Positions 31,515 to 42,959 of a stretch of DNA of 64,000 nucleotides are shown here, in pieces. Both the position numbers and the translations under genes were made by a program. The DNA comes from Eutreptiella sp. 'Long Island Sound 2002' (taxonomy: Eukaryota > Euglenozoa > Euglenophyceae > Eutreptiales > Eutreptiaceae): contig OZ038384.1 of the NCBI GenBank assembly GCA_964036045.1, forward strand, positions 21,319,000 to 21,382,999, written 5' to 3'. The notes below the pieces were generated by a model. That model was given only the letters and a program-made list of their open reading frames with translations, made no database searches and was not told where the DNA came from. Within the stretch, counting starts at the first letter, position 1, and the number at the start of each line of letters is the position of its first letter.

Positions 31515-33107
31515 TAGTAGTCCTTACAGAGCTGGCACAGGGAGCACGTCGACACCCCATCGGGACCAGCGGCAAGGAGGGCCCGGTGGCACGAGACGTT
31601 CGCCAAGTTCAACCTCAGCGTCGTATATGTCCCGGGGAAGAACAACACTGTGGCAGATTGCCTCAGTCGATGGGCCTACCCCGCAGGCAAGGCATGGATG
31701 GACATATCCAGCCATGGGGACGCCGAGCAGACCGAGGAGGCCAAGCGCATCATCGAGATGGAGAAGGCCGTGGAGCAAGAGGGGGTCAAGTGCTTTGTGG
31801 TGATGGCAAACCGTACAGACCTGGCCAAGTTCCAGGGCGCCCGAGTCCAAGCTATTCGAGATGAAACCCTCGAGCAATGGATGGTGGCCCCCGTAGAGCT
31901 AGTCAGGTCGGTGCTGACGGAAGACTGGTCAGATGACTATGCGACATCCGAACACTGGAGCAGGTACTGGAATGCCGTGAGCGCCCCGTCGGGCGCCGAA
32001 TGGCCTGAGGGCTTGACCGAGAATTGGGATAAATTCTTCCTCAAGGACAAGCTATTGGTCCCTGAGAACCGAATGGAGGAGCTCATTGACCACTGGCATA
32101 ACGCCAAGCTCATGCATCCGGGTTGGGACAAGATGCAGCAGGACCTGGAGTGGCGCTTCAAGTTCCCACCGGGGTACTACGCCATCCTGGACAAGTACTG
32201 CAGCGACTGCGCCGTGTGTCGGGCCACGAAAAGCCCCAACCATTCCACAGCGGGGAACCCGGTGTATACGGCTATACCGGAGGCCCCTATGCGGTGCGTG
32301 GCCATGGATGTATTCGCCATGCCTGAGGTCACCGTGGAAGGAGAGACCTATGACTGTGTCATCCTGGCGGTGGATAGGAATAGCGGGTATATCGTGGCGG
32401 TCCCTGGCAAGAAGTCCAAGAAGAAGGACAAGAAGGACAAGCATGGAGTGGGTCTGCAGGCCAAGACCGTCGCTAATGCCATGATCAGGCACTGGCTGAC
32501 GATTTTTGATGTCCCGGCTGTCATCTGCAGCGATCGGGGCAGTCAATTTGTGGGGACGTGGTTCAAGACGATGTGCAAGCACATGGGGATTTGGCACGCT
32601 GTAACGCCAAGACCGTGGCGTACCACAGCCGGTCGAATGGCCGGGCTGAGGTGGCTGGGCGGCAGATGTTCGAAACGTTCCGCCAGCTGCACATTGACGA
32701 ACCGGGCCGGAATCGGTACAATTTGCTGTGGAGAGTACTCCAGGCGTACCACAACCTTCCGGGGCCCACTGGACTGTCGCCCCATCGCATCCAGTTCCTA
32801 CGGGATCGAGTGTCACGCACTCTCCCGTGGTTGAACCATGGCAAAGTGGCCCGGGATGCGAACGCTATGATGACTGAGGCGGACGACACGGCAGCCAAGG
32901 TGTGCAAAGCACTTCAGGACAAGCATGAGAAGAGGGCCAAATACTCCAAGCAGGGGAAAGTTCAGAAATATGCTCTCAGAGACACCGTATGGGTGGAGCG
33001 GCACCACAGGGATGTCCTGTACAGGGTTCGGCAGGCGTCTTGGTATGTGCCGGGGGTAATCGTTCGGAAGGTCGGGCAGGATGTGTATGCGGTTCGTGTG
33101 GGGGATA
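31515..33107 (+). pseudogene. pol: Element E RNase H end and integrase, copy 1
   Basis: Contains the RNase H end (GKNNTVADCLS) and the integrase zinc region (DHWHNAKLMHPG with CSDCAVC). The core has VDRNSGY and CSDRGSQF. After IWHA an 8-bp insertion at about 32598-32606 (CTGTAACG) shifts the frame, so the Glu-containing NGRAEVAGR region is out of frame. It breaks off after VRVGD at 33107, where TAGGTAGGTAGG begins. The insertion is shared with copy 2. Confidence 0.83.
32518..33107 (+). repeat. Direct duplication in integrase, left copy (590 bp)
   Basis: Matches 39172-39761 with about six differences (near 1%). It brackets the 33108-39171 block. Confidence 0.87.
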
Positions 33108-36100
33108 GGTAGGTAGGTAGGTGCACTCGGTCGTGGAGAGGCGCCCCATGGTTCCCCCTGGCGTCGCCCCTGTGACGAACAGGAAGAGGCTCCGCGCGTG
33201 AAGAGGGGAGGCGGCTTACATCCCGCTAGACCTGACTGTTGGCCCCCAACAAAGCGGCCCCGGGCTACACCGGGAGGGCTGATCGCCGCCAGCGTGACAT
33301 GCTTGTCTCGCCGGGAGGGTGGGCCCCCGTGCTTGCGCACGTCCCCTCCTGTGGGCGGAACCCTAGGGGTTCACCGGTCTTCCTGGCGTATCCCGTTCCC
33401 AAGGCATGCATGCATGTTCTTGGTACTAGGGTTCCGAGGCGCTTGGGTGTCGCACGCTCCGCCTCGAGTCCCAAGACAGCGCAGGCCTTAGGATGCAGCC
33501 TTACCCCCGGGCTCCGGATCTCGTTTGGCCGGGTCACCTGCATGGCACGGGCTGCCTCAGTGTCCGGGCTGTGGGCACTGGGTTTCCTACTGTTGGCTTG
33601 CGTTTGTGGTTGGGTCCGGGTTGCGGTTGGTCGTGGGTTTTGTTTACCCCTGCCCGTTGTGGCTGGGGTCCTGGGTGGGTGTGTTTGGGCTCGGTTTGTG
33701 GTGTTGTCCCTCTTTTGCTGGCTGTTTGTGGTGTTCGTGGTTGGGCTTTGGTGTGGGCCTGCTTTCGGGACCTGTGTGGTTTCCTGCGCGTTTCCCTTGC
33801 CCCCCGCCGTTTCCGGTTCCGGTGTGCGGTGTGGGCGCCCGGGTCTCGGCTGTGCCCCGCCCTTCTTGGCTGGGTTGTCGGGTTGTGTTTTTTGCGCTTT
33901 TTTTTTTTTTTTTTCCGGTTGCTGGGTGTCCTTGTCCCGGGCCTTGTGGTCTCTCCCCCGTCTCCTTTCTTTCGGGCTGGGCTGCTGGCTTTTTTTTTTT
34001 CTGCTTGTTTCGGTGTCCCTTTTTCCGGTGGGCCGCTGTCGCTGGCTTGGTGTTGCCGGTCTTGGCTGGGTGGTCCCCCTGTGCCTGTTTGGGGGTCCTG
34101 TCTTCGGTGCCCTCTGGGTGGGGGGTTTGGCCCCCTTCTGTGTTGTTGGTGGGCGGTTTGGTGGCTGTGGGCTGTTTTCGCGCGCCCGCCCCCCCCCCCT
34201 TTTTTTTTTTGTTCGGGGGGGGGGCTTGCCGGGCTGTTCCTCCCGCTGCCTTCCCTCGGCTGGCGGTTGCTCTGTGGCTGGTGTGTGGTGTGGTTGGTCC
34301 CTCGCCACTCCTGGCAGAGGTTCCTGTGTGCTACTCCCCGCCACTCCTGGCTGGGTTTCGCTGCCGGTGGTTGTGGGCGGTCCCCGCCACTCCTGGCTGG
34401 GGTTTGCCGGCGGCGGTGGTGTCTGGTGTGTGGCGGTGGTGTGTTGGTGGGGTTGTGGCTGGTGTGTGGTGTGGTTGGTCCCTCGCCACTCCTGGCGGAG
34501 GTCCTGTGTGCTACTCCCCGCCACTCCTGGCTGGGTTTCGCTTCCGGTGCTGTTGGGCGGGCCCCGCCACTCCTGGCTGGGGTCCGTTGGCGGCGTTGCT
34601 GTGTGGTGTGTGGTGTGTGGCGGTGGTGTGTTGGTGGCGTTGTGGCTGGTGTGTGGTGTGGTTGGTCCCTCGCCACTCCTGGCGGAGGTTCCTGTGTGCT
34701 ACTCCCCGCCACTCCTGGCTGGGTTTCGCTGCCGGTGGTGGTGGGCGGTCCCCGCCACTCCTGGCTGGGGTCCGCTTGCGGCGGTGGTGTGTGGTGTGTG
34801 GTGTGTGGTGTGTGGCGGTGGTGTGTGGGTGGGGTTGTGGCTGTTGTGTGGTGTGGTTGGTCCCTCACCACTCCTGGCGGAGGTTCCTGTGTGCTACTCC
34901 CCGCCACTCCTGGCTGGGTTTCGCTGCCGGTGGTGGTGGGCGGTCCCCGCCACTCCTGGCTGGGGTCCGCTTGCGGCGGTGGTGTGTGGTGTGTGGTGTG
35001 TGGTGTGTGGCGGTGGTGTGTTGGTGGGGTTGTGGCTGGTGTGTGGTGTGGTTGGTCCCTCGCCACTCCTGGCGGAGGTTCCTGTGTGCTACTCCCCGCC
35101 ACTCTTGGCTGGGATTCGCTGCCGGTGGTGGTGGGCGGTCCCCGCCACTCCTGGCTGGGGTCCGTTGGCGGCGTTGCTGTGTGGTGTGTGGTGTGTGGCG
35201 CTGGTGTGTTGGTGGGGTTGTGGCTGGCGTGTGGTGTGGTTGGTCCCTCGCCACTCCTGGCGGAGGTTCCTGTGTGCTACTCCCCGCCACTCCTGGCTAG
35301 GTTTCGCTGCCGGTGGTGGTGGGCGGTCCCCGCCACTCCTGGCTGGGGTCCGCTTGCGGCGGTGGTGTGTGGTGTGTGGTGTGTGGTGTGTGGCGGTGGT
35401 GTGTTGGTGGGGTTGTGGCTGGTGTGTGGTGTGGTTGGTCCCTCGCCACTCCTGGCGGAGGTTCCTGTGTGCTACTCCCCGCCACTCCTGGCTGGGTTTC
35501 GCTGCCGCTGGTGGTGGGCGGTCCCCGCCACTCCTGGCTGGGGTCCTTTGGCGGCGGTGGTGTGTGGTGTGTTGTTGGGGTCCCTCGCCACTCCTGGCGG
35601 AGGTTCCTGTGTGCTACTCCCCGCCACTCCTGGCTGGGTTTCGCTGCCGCTGGTGGTGGGCGGTCCCCGCCACTCCTGGCTGGGGTCCGCTGGCGGCGGT
35701 GGTGTGCGTGTTTTGCTTGGCCGGGTCGGGCGGGCCGGCCTCCCGGGCGCGTTGTGGTGCGCCTCACCTTTTACTTTGGCCGCTTTGTCTTTCTGCTTTG
35801 CTTGGCCCCCTCCGGGCTGGAGTTGCCCCTCTCTCTTTCGCTGCTGTTGCCGTTCCTCGTTGGCTGGGGTTTGTGGTGTGTGGGTTGGCTGTTGCTTGGC
35901 ACCTGTTCGTGTGCCGTGGTTCTTTGCGTGTTGTGCGCGCTCTCCGGGTTTGTGGCACCCGGCGGCCGTCGCTGCTTGGCACCTGTCCGTGTGCCCTGGT
36001 TGTGGCCGGCGGCGTGCCTCTTTGGCGTGCCTCGTGGCCCCGCGTGGTGCGCCGCGCCTCGTCCGGTCCGGTCGCACTCGGTGCTCCGGTCGGCTTTCCC

Positions 36101-39100
36101 GCCGCCGTGGTGCCTTTCCCCACCCCGGGAGCTTGCGCCCCCGGCTTTACTGGGCGGCTGCGCGGGGCACGCCGAGGCCGGCCGAGAACCGGGCTCATTG
36201 TGCCTGCCGCTGGCCCCCGCCGGAGCAGGGGCGCTAGCTCGCTCCGCGTCATACCCATTCGGGGCCCCGCGATGGGGTTGTCCCTGGCGGGTCCCTCCGG
36301 CGTCGGTCTTGGGCTGCGTGCGCTGCGGTGGTTGGCGTGTGTGGACCCGGTCACTGACGCGTCCGGTTTCCCGTACCGTCCGTCTTTCGACGGGGGACTC
36401 GGCCGGTGCACCGGGGCTGTTTCGTGTGGACGCCGACACCTTCCCTTGCGGGTCGGAGGACGCCACGCCCGGGTCCCGTGCGTGTTTGCGTGTGCTTGCT
36501 CTTCTTGGCCGGGTCGGGCGGGCCGGCCTCCCGGGCGCGTTCTGGTGCGCCACACCTTTTCCTTTGGCCGCTTTGTCTTTCTGCTTTGCTTGGCCCCCTC
36601 CGGGCTGGGGTTGCCCCTCTCTCTTTCGCTGCTGTTGCCGTTCCTCGTTGGTTGTTTTTCTCGGCCTCCCGCTGCCTGGCTCGCGCCTCGTTTGTGTCTC
36701 CCGCTTGGCCGTTGGCTGCCCTTTGGTGGTTGCTCCCCTGCCCCCCCCCCCCTTTGTGTCTCGCGGTTTTCGTCGCTCCTGCTTGTGGCCTTGGTGTTTT
36801 TTTTTTTTTCTCCTTCTTCCTCTTCCTCCGTGCGCCCCTGTTGTCTCCGGCTTTCTCTGGTTTCCGGCCCCGGGTGCCCTGGGCCTCGGCGCTTGCGTTG
36901 TGTGTTTTGTTGGCCCTCCGCTTCTCGGCTCTCCGTGCGCTTTTCCCTCTTTCGTGCTTTCCGCCTGGCTGTTGGCTGCTTCCGCGTGGTTGCTGCCCCC
37001 CCCCCCCCCTTTGTGTCTCGCGGTTTTCGTTCCTGCCGCTCGGTGCTGTGTGCCGTGTTGTGCTGTGCGTCCCTGGGTGCGGTGCCGCTGCTTGTTGCGC
37101 CGTGCCCTCTGGCGCTGCCCGTCGCCCTGGGGCCCTGTGCTCTGCGGCGCTGTGTTCTGTGGTGTGCCCCCGCGCTGTGTGCTCCGTGCTGTGTGTGTTT
37201 TGTCGTGGCGCGGTGGTGCCTGCTGTTGTTCGCCGCTTTGCCTTGTGCTGTGTGTGTCTCGGGGTGCTGTGCTGTGCGTTCCCTGTGCTCTCCGTTCTGT
37301 GCGGTGCTGTGCTTCGCTGTGCTGGTGCCCTCGCGTTGTGCTGTTCGTGTGGTGCGTGCTGTTGCTGGCGCCTGGTGCTGTGGTGCTCTGCTGTGTGTTG
37401 TGCTGTTTCCTGTGGTGTGCCGTGGTGCGGTGCTGGGTCTGGTGACCCGTGGTTGTCTGCTGGTGGCGTGTTTCGGTGTCGCTGTCCCTGCCTGGCCGCG
37501 TGGTCTGCTTCCCTGTGGTTGGTGTGGTTTGCTGGTTTGCTGTGGTGCCCTGCTTTCCTGTGTCGTGTTCTGTGGTGCTGTGCTGTCGCGTGGTGCTGTG
37601 CTGTTGTGCTCTGCTGTCGTGTTGCGGTGCTTTTGGGGCTTGCTTTGCCCTCCTGTGGGCTGTCGTGCTGTGCTGTGTTGTGCTGTTGGTTGGCTGTGCT
37701 GTTTTTGGCCCGGTGGTGGTGTCTGCGTGCTGTGGTGCTCTTTTCCTCGCGCTGTGCGTTCCCTGTCTTCTCCGTTCTGTGCGCTGCGGTGCCTTGTTGT
37801 GCTGGCTGTGGTGCCCTGCCTCCCTGTGTCGTGTGCTGTGGCGCTGTGCTGGGTGTGGTGCTGTGCTGTCGTGCCGTGCTGTCGCTTTGCGGTGCTGTTT
37901 GTGTTCTCTTTGCCCTCCTGCGGCCTGTTGTGCGGCGCCTGTGTGGTCTGCGCTTTTGTTGGTGCCTCGTGTTGTGGCGTGTCCCTGTGCGTTGTGGTGT
38001 CTCCCAGGGGATTCTGCGGTGTGGTGGTGCTGCTCTGGTGTGTCGTGGTGTCGCGCTGTGCTGTGCGCTGTCCTGTGGTGTCCTGCGCTCTGTGCCGTGT
38101 CCTGCGGTGTCGTGCTGCCCTGCGGTGCTGTGCTGTTTGTTTTTCCTTTTGTCTTGTTTTCCTTTGCTAAAAACCCCTGCCGTTTTTCCGTGCCTTTGAA
38201 AACTTTCTGAAAACCAAAAATTCAAAATGTTTCTCTTTAGAAAATCTAACTCTACGTTTTTTTTTTTTCTCGGGGAGATACAGGCTTAGATGTTGGAGAT
38301 GGGAGAACCTACAACCCGTGAGCATCCGTAGTCCCTCACATGGCTATGACTCTCGAGCCACCCCTTCAACCCGAGCACTGTGCCACCCTTCTTCTTCTTC
38401 CCCTGTGCGCCCCCGTTGTCTCCGGCTTTCTCTGGTTTCCGGCCCCGGGTGCCCTGGGCCTCGGCGCTGTGCTGGTTGGCTGTGCTGTGCGGTTGTCTGC
38501 GCTGCTGGTGTTTGTTTTTCCTCTTGTCCTCTTTTCCTTTGCTAAAAACCCCTGCCGGTTTTCTGTGCCTTTGAAAACTTTCTGAAAACCAAAAATTAAA
38601 ATGTTTCTCTTTAGAAAATCAAACTCCACGCAACTCACGCACGCAGGCAAGCAGCAATACCAAGGTGTATTTCCTGACTTACGTGTTGCCACGCGGTCGC
38701 GAAGATGGTGGTCTTGCTTGCAAGGGGTTGACCGCTTTTCCCCCAGGGCCGGTCGCCTAAACTGACGAAAAGGAGTGAGGGGGGGCACGAGGGAAGAGGG
38801 GTGGGTGCATGGAGAAGGAAAGAAAAGGAAGGGAAGCAGGGCGAAGGGACGCGGCGGCTTAGTAACGTTTGTTTTCGAGTTTTACGCGCTGCTCGCGACG
38901 CGTTTTTCTTTGCGCCTACGGCGAGTTAGAGGACGAGAGGGACGGCGTTAGGGTCCTACGAGCGTTACGGTTGTTACGGCGCTAACTATTCACCTATTTC
39001 ACGTCAAAAATCTTCTCGTCGCGTTTTTACGCGTTTCGCAGCGCGCCTTTTGGCCTAAGCGTTTTTTATGTTAATTACCTTGAATTTCAGCTATTTAGAA

Positions 39101-39171
39101 AATTTTTTCGTCGTGTTTTACTTATCTTTTAATTTCATTCTGGCGCCAGGCGCCAGCGCGCACGACACACT
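33108..39171. repeat. A-poor, G/T/C-rich composite repeat block
   Basis: The plus strand is almost free of A from about 33500 to 38150, so very long frames stay open by lack of stops. I see no protein domain. It contains a tandem array (34280-35700), a 165-bp direct duplication (35710-35875 and 36505-36665), and homopolymer runs of T and C. A 115-bp unit occurs twice (about 38140-38260 and 38510-38630), and a 75-bp unit also occurs twice (36830-36905 and 38400-38475). The right end (38650-39170) is of ordinary composition with CG-rich words (ACGCG, GCGTT). It resembles a ribosomal intergenic spacer or satellite, but no rRNA gene is recognisable. Confidence 0.6.
34280..35700 (+). repeat. Tandem array, about 8 units of 140-197 bp
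   Basis: Units begin near 34290, 34476, 34667, 34855, 35052, 35242, 35436 and 35577. Each holds the 13-mer CGCCACTCCTGGC three times, followed by a GTGTGGT-rich segment. Length differences come mainly from the number of GTGTG blocks. The last unit is short. Confidence 0.85.
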
Positions 39172-39761
39172 CTGTCATCTGCAGCGATCGGGGCAGTCAA
39201 TTTGTGGGGACGTGGTTCAAGACGATGTGCAAGCGCATGGGGATTTGGCACGCTGTAACGCCAAGACCGTGGCGTACCACAGCCGGTCGAATGGCCGGGC
39301 TGAGGTGGCTGGGCGGCAGATGTTCGAAACGTTCCGCCAGCTGCACATTGACGAACCGGGCCGGAATCGGTACAATTTGCTGTGGAGAGTACTCCAGGCG
39401 TACCACAACCTTCCGGGGCCCACTGGACTGTCGCCCCATCGCATCCAGTTCCTACGGGATCGAGTGTCACGCACTCTCCCGTGGTTGAACCATGGCAAAG
39501 TGGCCCGGGATGCGAACGCTATGATGGCTGAGGCGGACGACACGGCAGCCAAGGTGTGCAAAGCACTTCAGGACAAGCATGAGAAGAGGGCCAAATACTC
39601 CAAGCAGGGGAAAGTTCAGAAATATGCTCTCAGAGACACCGTATGGGTGGAGCGGCACCACAAGGATGTCCTGTCCAGGCATCGGCAGGCGTCTTGGTAT
39701 GTGCCGGGGGTAATCGTTCGGAAGGTCGGGCAGGATGTGTATGCGGTTCGTGTGGGGGATA
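39172..39761 (+). repeat. Direct duplication in integrase, right copy (590 bp)
   Basis: Counterpart of 32518-33107. The junction on its left shares CTG with the left copy, a possible microhomology. Confidence 0.87.
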
Positions 39762-40114
39762 ACAAGATCCTTGACCCCAACCACACCCAGCTTCGTCCCC
39801 GAGCACCAGACCCCAGCGGACGTCCCGTCACCTTGGAGTTCACAGCCGGAAAGCTGGACTCGGATGACAAGGGTGAGGACGACGACTTCACCGCCGAGAA
39901 GATCCTGACGGACAAGCCAGACCGGGGGACGCCTGGGGGGAGGCTATATAAAGTCCGTTGGAAGGGATTTGCCGCATCCAGACATTCGTGGGAGCCTCCG
40001 AGCAGTTTTGTGCCGAGGTATACCACGGTCTGGATGGATTATCTAAGGAAAAAGAACATTTCCTTGGATGTCAAGGAGGTGTTGGTCCATCTGGTGGCAG
40101 CAAAAGCACCGTAA
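39172..40114 (+). pseudogene. pol: Element E integrase end and chromodomain, copy 2
   Basis: Starts with the repeated integrase segment, including the same 8-bp insertion (near 39254-39262), then runs on intact. DTVWVERHHKDVLSRH and an acidic linker lead to a chromodomain: FTAEKILTDKPDRGTPGG, then YKVRWKGFAASRHSWEPPS. It ends VHLVAAKAP with a stop at 40112-40114. The chromodomain is the histone-reading tail that directs chromovirus integration. The front of the ORF (39068-39171) is foreign sequence. Confidence 0.83.
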
Positions 40115-40495
40115 TGGATCCCCCTTGGCATTTATGTTTGTCTTTGTGCTTGGGAGACGGCTGAGGGTGTCCATCGGGGGATTTTTAGGCCTTGATTGGC
40201 CATATACCCCCTTCACTCGATCTCCACATATATATCTCATTGTGGTATACGTATTTAGGTCGACCGACGACGTTTCTCTATCTTCGATCCCCTTGGTCCA
40301 TGTTGTAGATCAAGAAGAGACCGGATATGGCGGAGGGCACAAATTATGAGTGTCCTCACCCCTCCCTTGGGGCATGGGGGACGTCTACGCCGTATGTTGG
40401 GCCTCCATATGTCCTTGGGACATGGGGGAGGGGTTGGAGCCCATTGGGGTCCTCCCGTCCTCTCTTCAATGACTTCCGAGCGGATACAACGCTCT
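40115..40495 (+). other. 3' untranslated stretch of element E
   Basis: Matches 3321-3771 (C) and 50853-51150 (A) in reverse orientation. No ORF of note. Confidence 0.6.
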
Positions 40496-40506
40496 GAGAA
40501 GAGGGG
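40496..40506 (+). other. Polypurine tract of element E
   Basis: GAGAAGAGGGG directly before the LTR start TGAAGCC at 40507. Confidence 0.75.
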
Positions 40507-42948
40507 TGAAGCCAGTTCGGACCCCCGTGGCCATCTTTGGATCACTTGGGGTGTGTATCTATGGGCCGGCAAGCCGCCATTGGCTGATATCATACTCTCC
40601 CATCCACCGGACCTAACCTGATGTGATAGTGTGATAGGCTTGGCCATTCCAGCTATGAGCGGCCATATTCAATACCGAGGCGCCGCCGGCTGAGATTTAT
40701 ATATCCAAATATCAGGAATCAGCAGGGTTTTTTTATCATGATGTTTCCATAATTTTTCAGCTATCTGTTCTGATTGTCAATGTATCGGCGACTGTCAGTT
40801 GGCTGGCGATTTTTTCGGTAACCGATTGGTTAACTGTTATTTCCAGATATTTTAGCGGAAACCCCGATGAAGGGTCAGATTTCATCAGAAAAGGATTCGT
40901 TGCTTCTGCAATTTTCATGTTATACACTGGCAAAATTAATCTGATTTTTTCAGACATTCAGAATCGGATCTTCGACTTCGAGGTTGCCGCACTGGATACG
41001 ATGAATTTTGAGTCGTCCTACATTTTTCCCCGATCACGAATCAACCTTCGTTTTGTTGCCTCCTCCATTTTTCTTGGAGATATAGGCGAAACAAAATTGA
41101 TTCGTGAGGCCACTTTGAAAAGTCATATCTCCGGCTCACTGCTAGGAATTTCAATTTTGAGATATGGGCTGGAGTCGCCTTGGTCTCAACTGAATTTGAT
41201 GAGCGTCAAACGACTTTGATGTGTACACATGCTTGGTGTAGCAGGGGATAATGGCGTGGAGGGTAGAAAGTGATTTATAACTCTTGGACCATGCTACCGA
41301 ATATTTTAATGCGACTTTCGAGTGTACTGCATGAGTGTTGGTGTTGCATAGAAACTCCTTGGGTTCCTACATATTTTTAACGTGAAGTTATGTCCATGGA
41401 GGGGCATGGCATACCATGGTGGGAGTCATTTCTGAGGGTATGTGTTATATGCATGGTATGTGCTTCGCTATGCTCACGCCCATTTTATATATCTCCGGTT
41501 GTAGGAAGATACATGGAGTCGCACGTGGCAAAGGCTTTGCCCATGTCCTAGTGGTGTGCTCCATAGCGCTAGACTAAGTCTACCGCACATATAGTGCATG
41601 TGGGAAGGCTTACGGAGCGACCCACAAGCGCCACTATCAATTTTCCATCTTCATGGTGCGTGTCAGGAGGAGGTTCGAAGGTGTCCCTATGCGTCCATGT
41701 GGGGATCCAAGTGGGGGGATTGTTTGCAATTGGTCCCAAGCAATTGTGCTTTGAACCATATGTTGAGGCCATGGGTGAGCGAAGTTATATACTATTGCGA
41801 TTACTTTGAATTTGGCAATATTTGCATGTTTTTGATCTCATTTTATGCTCATTTTTGTATTTTATGTGCTCAACTGGTCGGCTAACAGTAAAGTGCCTAG
41901 AGACCCGTGAACTATGGTATGTTGCTTATATGTTGGCATATGCTTCGGTGTTGCACCTCACCATATGCCGGATCACGTGCTCAATTTGGCGTGGCGCACG
42001 AGGCCTCACAAAATTAAGTCTCAAATTTGTGAGTTGATTTGTGAAGCATGGCATGTATATATCTGGAGGGGCTTGGGAGCCAATGTCAGGATATTCTTGG
42101 GCATGGTCCTTCGGTCTATGTCGCCCTTGTATATTACGTTCCGGTCTGACACATGCATGGAGCATTTAAATACTTGCCGTATGCATTTTTTAGTATATAA
42201 TTGAATTTTGGGCACTATGGTGTGATTTGCCTAATTGTGCTATGTTGTGAGGTCATCTTCATGGGGCATTTCTCCAAACCGAATCGACTCCAAGTCAGAC
42301 CAAAGTTATGTCAGGGTAGGGCATGGTCCTGAGTGCCACCCTAGGCCATGACACGCCACCTCCCCTATTGGTCTAGGATTTGGAGGCTTGGAAGTGAACA
42401 CGTTTTTGGGGTTTGTGTAGTGACTTTTGACACATGGCATTTAGCCATCTTATTTGACTTGGTTCAGGGCATCATGTTGGCGAGTCAAGGGAAAGTCTTG
42501 AGTCCAGGGAATGAGGGGTCTATGGCTGTGATTGCGTATGTTTCCATCTTTCCCCAATTTTGCTTGATTTGTGTTCATATGCCAATTTCAGGGCTTCTTC
42601 TTTATTGATTTTGGTGCATTTCTATGTACATGCCCAACGCCCGTGTCTCCATGTGCACCGTGAGACGACCGGCGTGTTGAAAGGAGTTGTTGGATGTCAA
42701 CGCGGGACCTCAAACACCCTTGGAAGCCCTCAGTGTGGATTATTTGGATTCGAGCTATTGTACTTGGGGGTTGGTTATTGCAAGGGATCAGGATTTGTGT
42801 GAAGGAGCCATATTTTACTATTTTTTGTGGGAAATTGTGCAGGATAGGGCAAGATCATGCGGAACCTGGTGAGAAGCAAGACCATAGGAGTGACAGGAAA
42901 TGGTGGAAGGGGTACAGCAGGGGCCGGTCCTGGTAGGGACCTTCTTTA
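40507..42948 (+). repeat. LTR of element E (2442 bp)
   Basis: Starts TGAAGCCAG and ends CTTCTTTA. It is the most diverged LTR in the window; the GCGATGTCGAA inverted repeat has decayed (near 40975). It is followed at once by TGGTAGCAGAG (42949-42959), a primer-binding-site sequence that normally follows a 5' LTR, before unrelated sequence begins. Confidence 0.83.
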
Positions 42949-42959
42949 TGGTAGCAGAG
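42949..42959 (+). other. Primer-binding-site sequence after element E's LTR
   Basis: TGGTAGCAGAG, then TAACCGG, which is not element sequence. Either a second internal region was lost just after its PBS, or the tRNA copy was left on the 3' end during reverse transcription. Confidence 0.6.

Larger units (their letters stand above)
31515..42959 (+). mobile_element. Ty3/gypsy element E, 5'-truncated and interrupted
   Basis: Plus strand. It begins inside RNase H at about 31515 with no 5' LTR, gag or RT. Integrase runs to 33107. A 6.06 kb block (33108-39171) follows, then the last 590 bp of integrase is repeated and the element continues through chromodomain, polypurine tract and a 2442-bp LTR. 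Its LTR is more diverged from the others, so E is an older or separate lineage. Confidence 0.82.

Noticed and set aside
33239-38170. Open frame of 1643 codons, and further 600-900-codon frames on both strands
   Set aside because: The region almost lacks A on the plus strand, so stop codons cannot occur. The translation is Trp/Cys/Gly-rich repeats without domains, and all frames are open together.
38281-38310. CTTAGATGTT word suggesting 18S rRNA
   Set aside because: The match stops after ten bases and the surrounding sequence does not follow the small-subunit rRNA.
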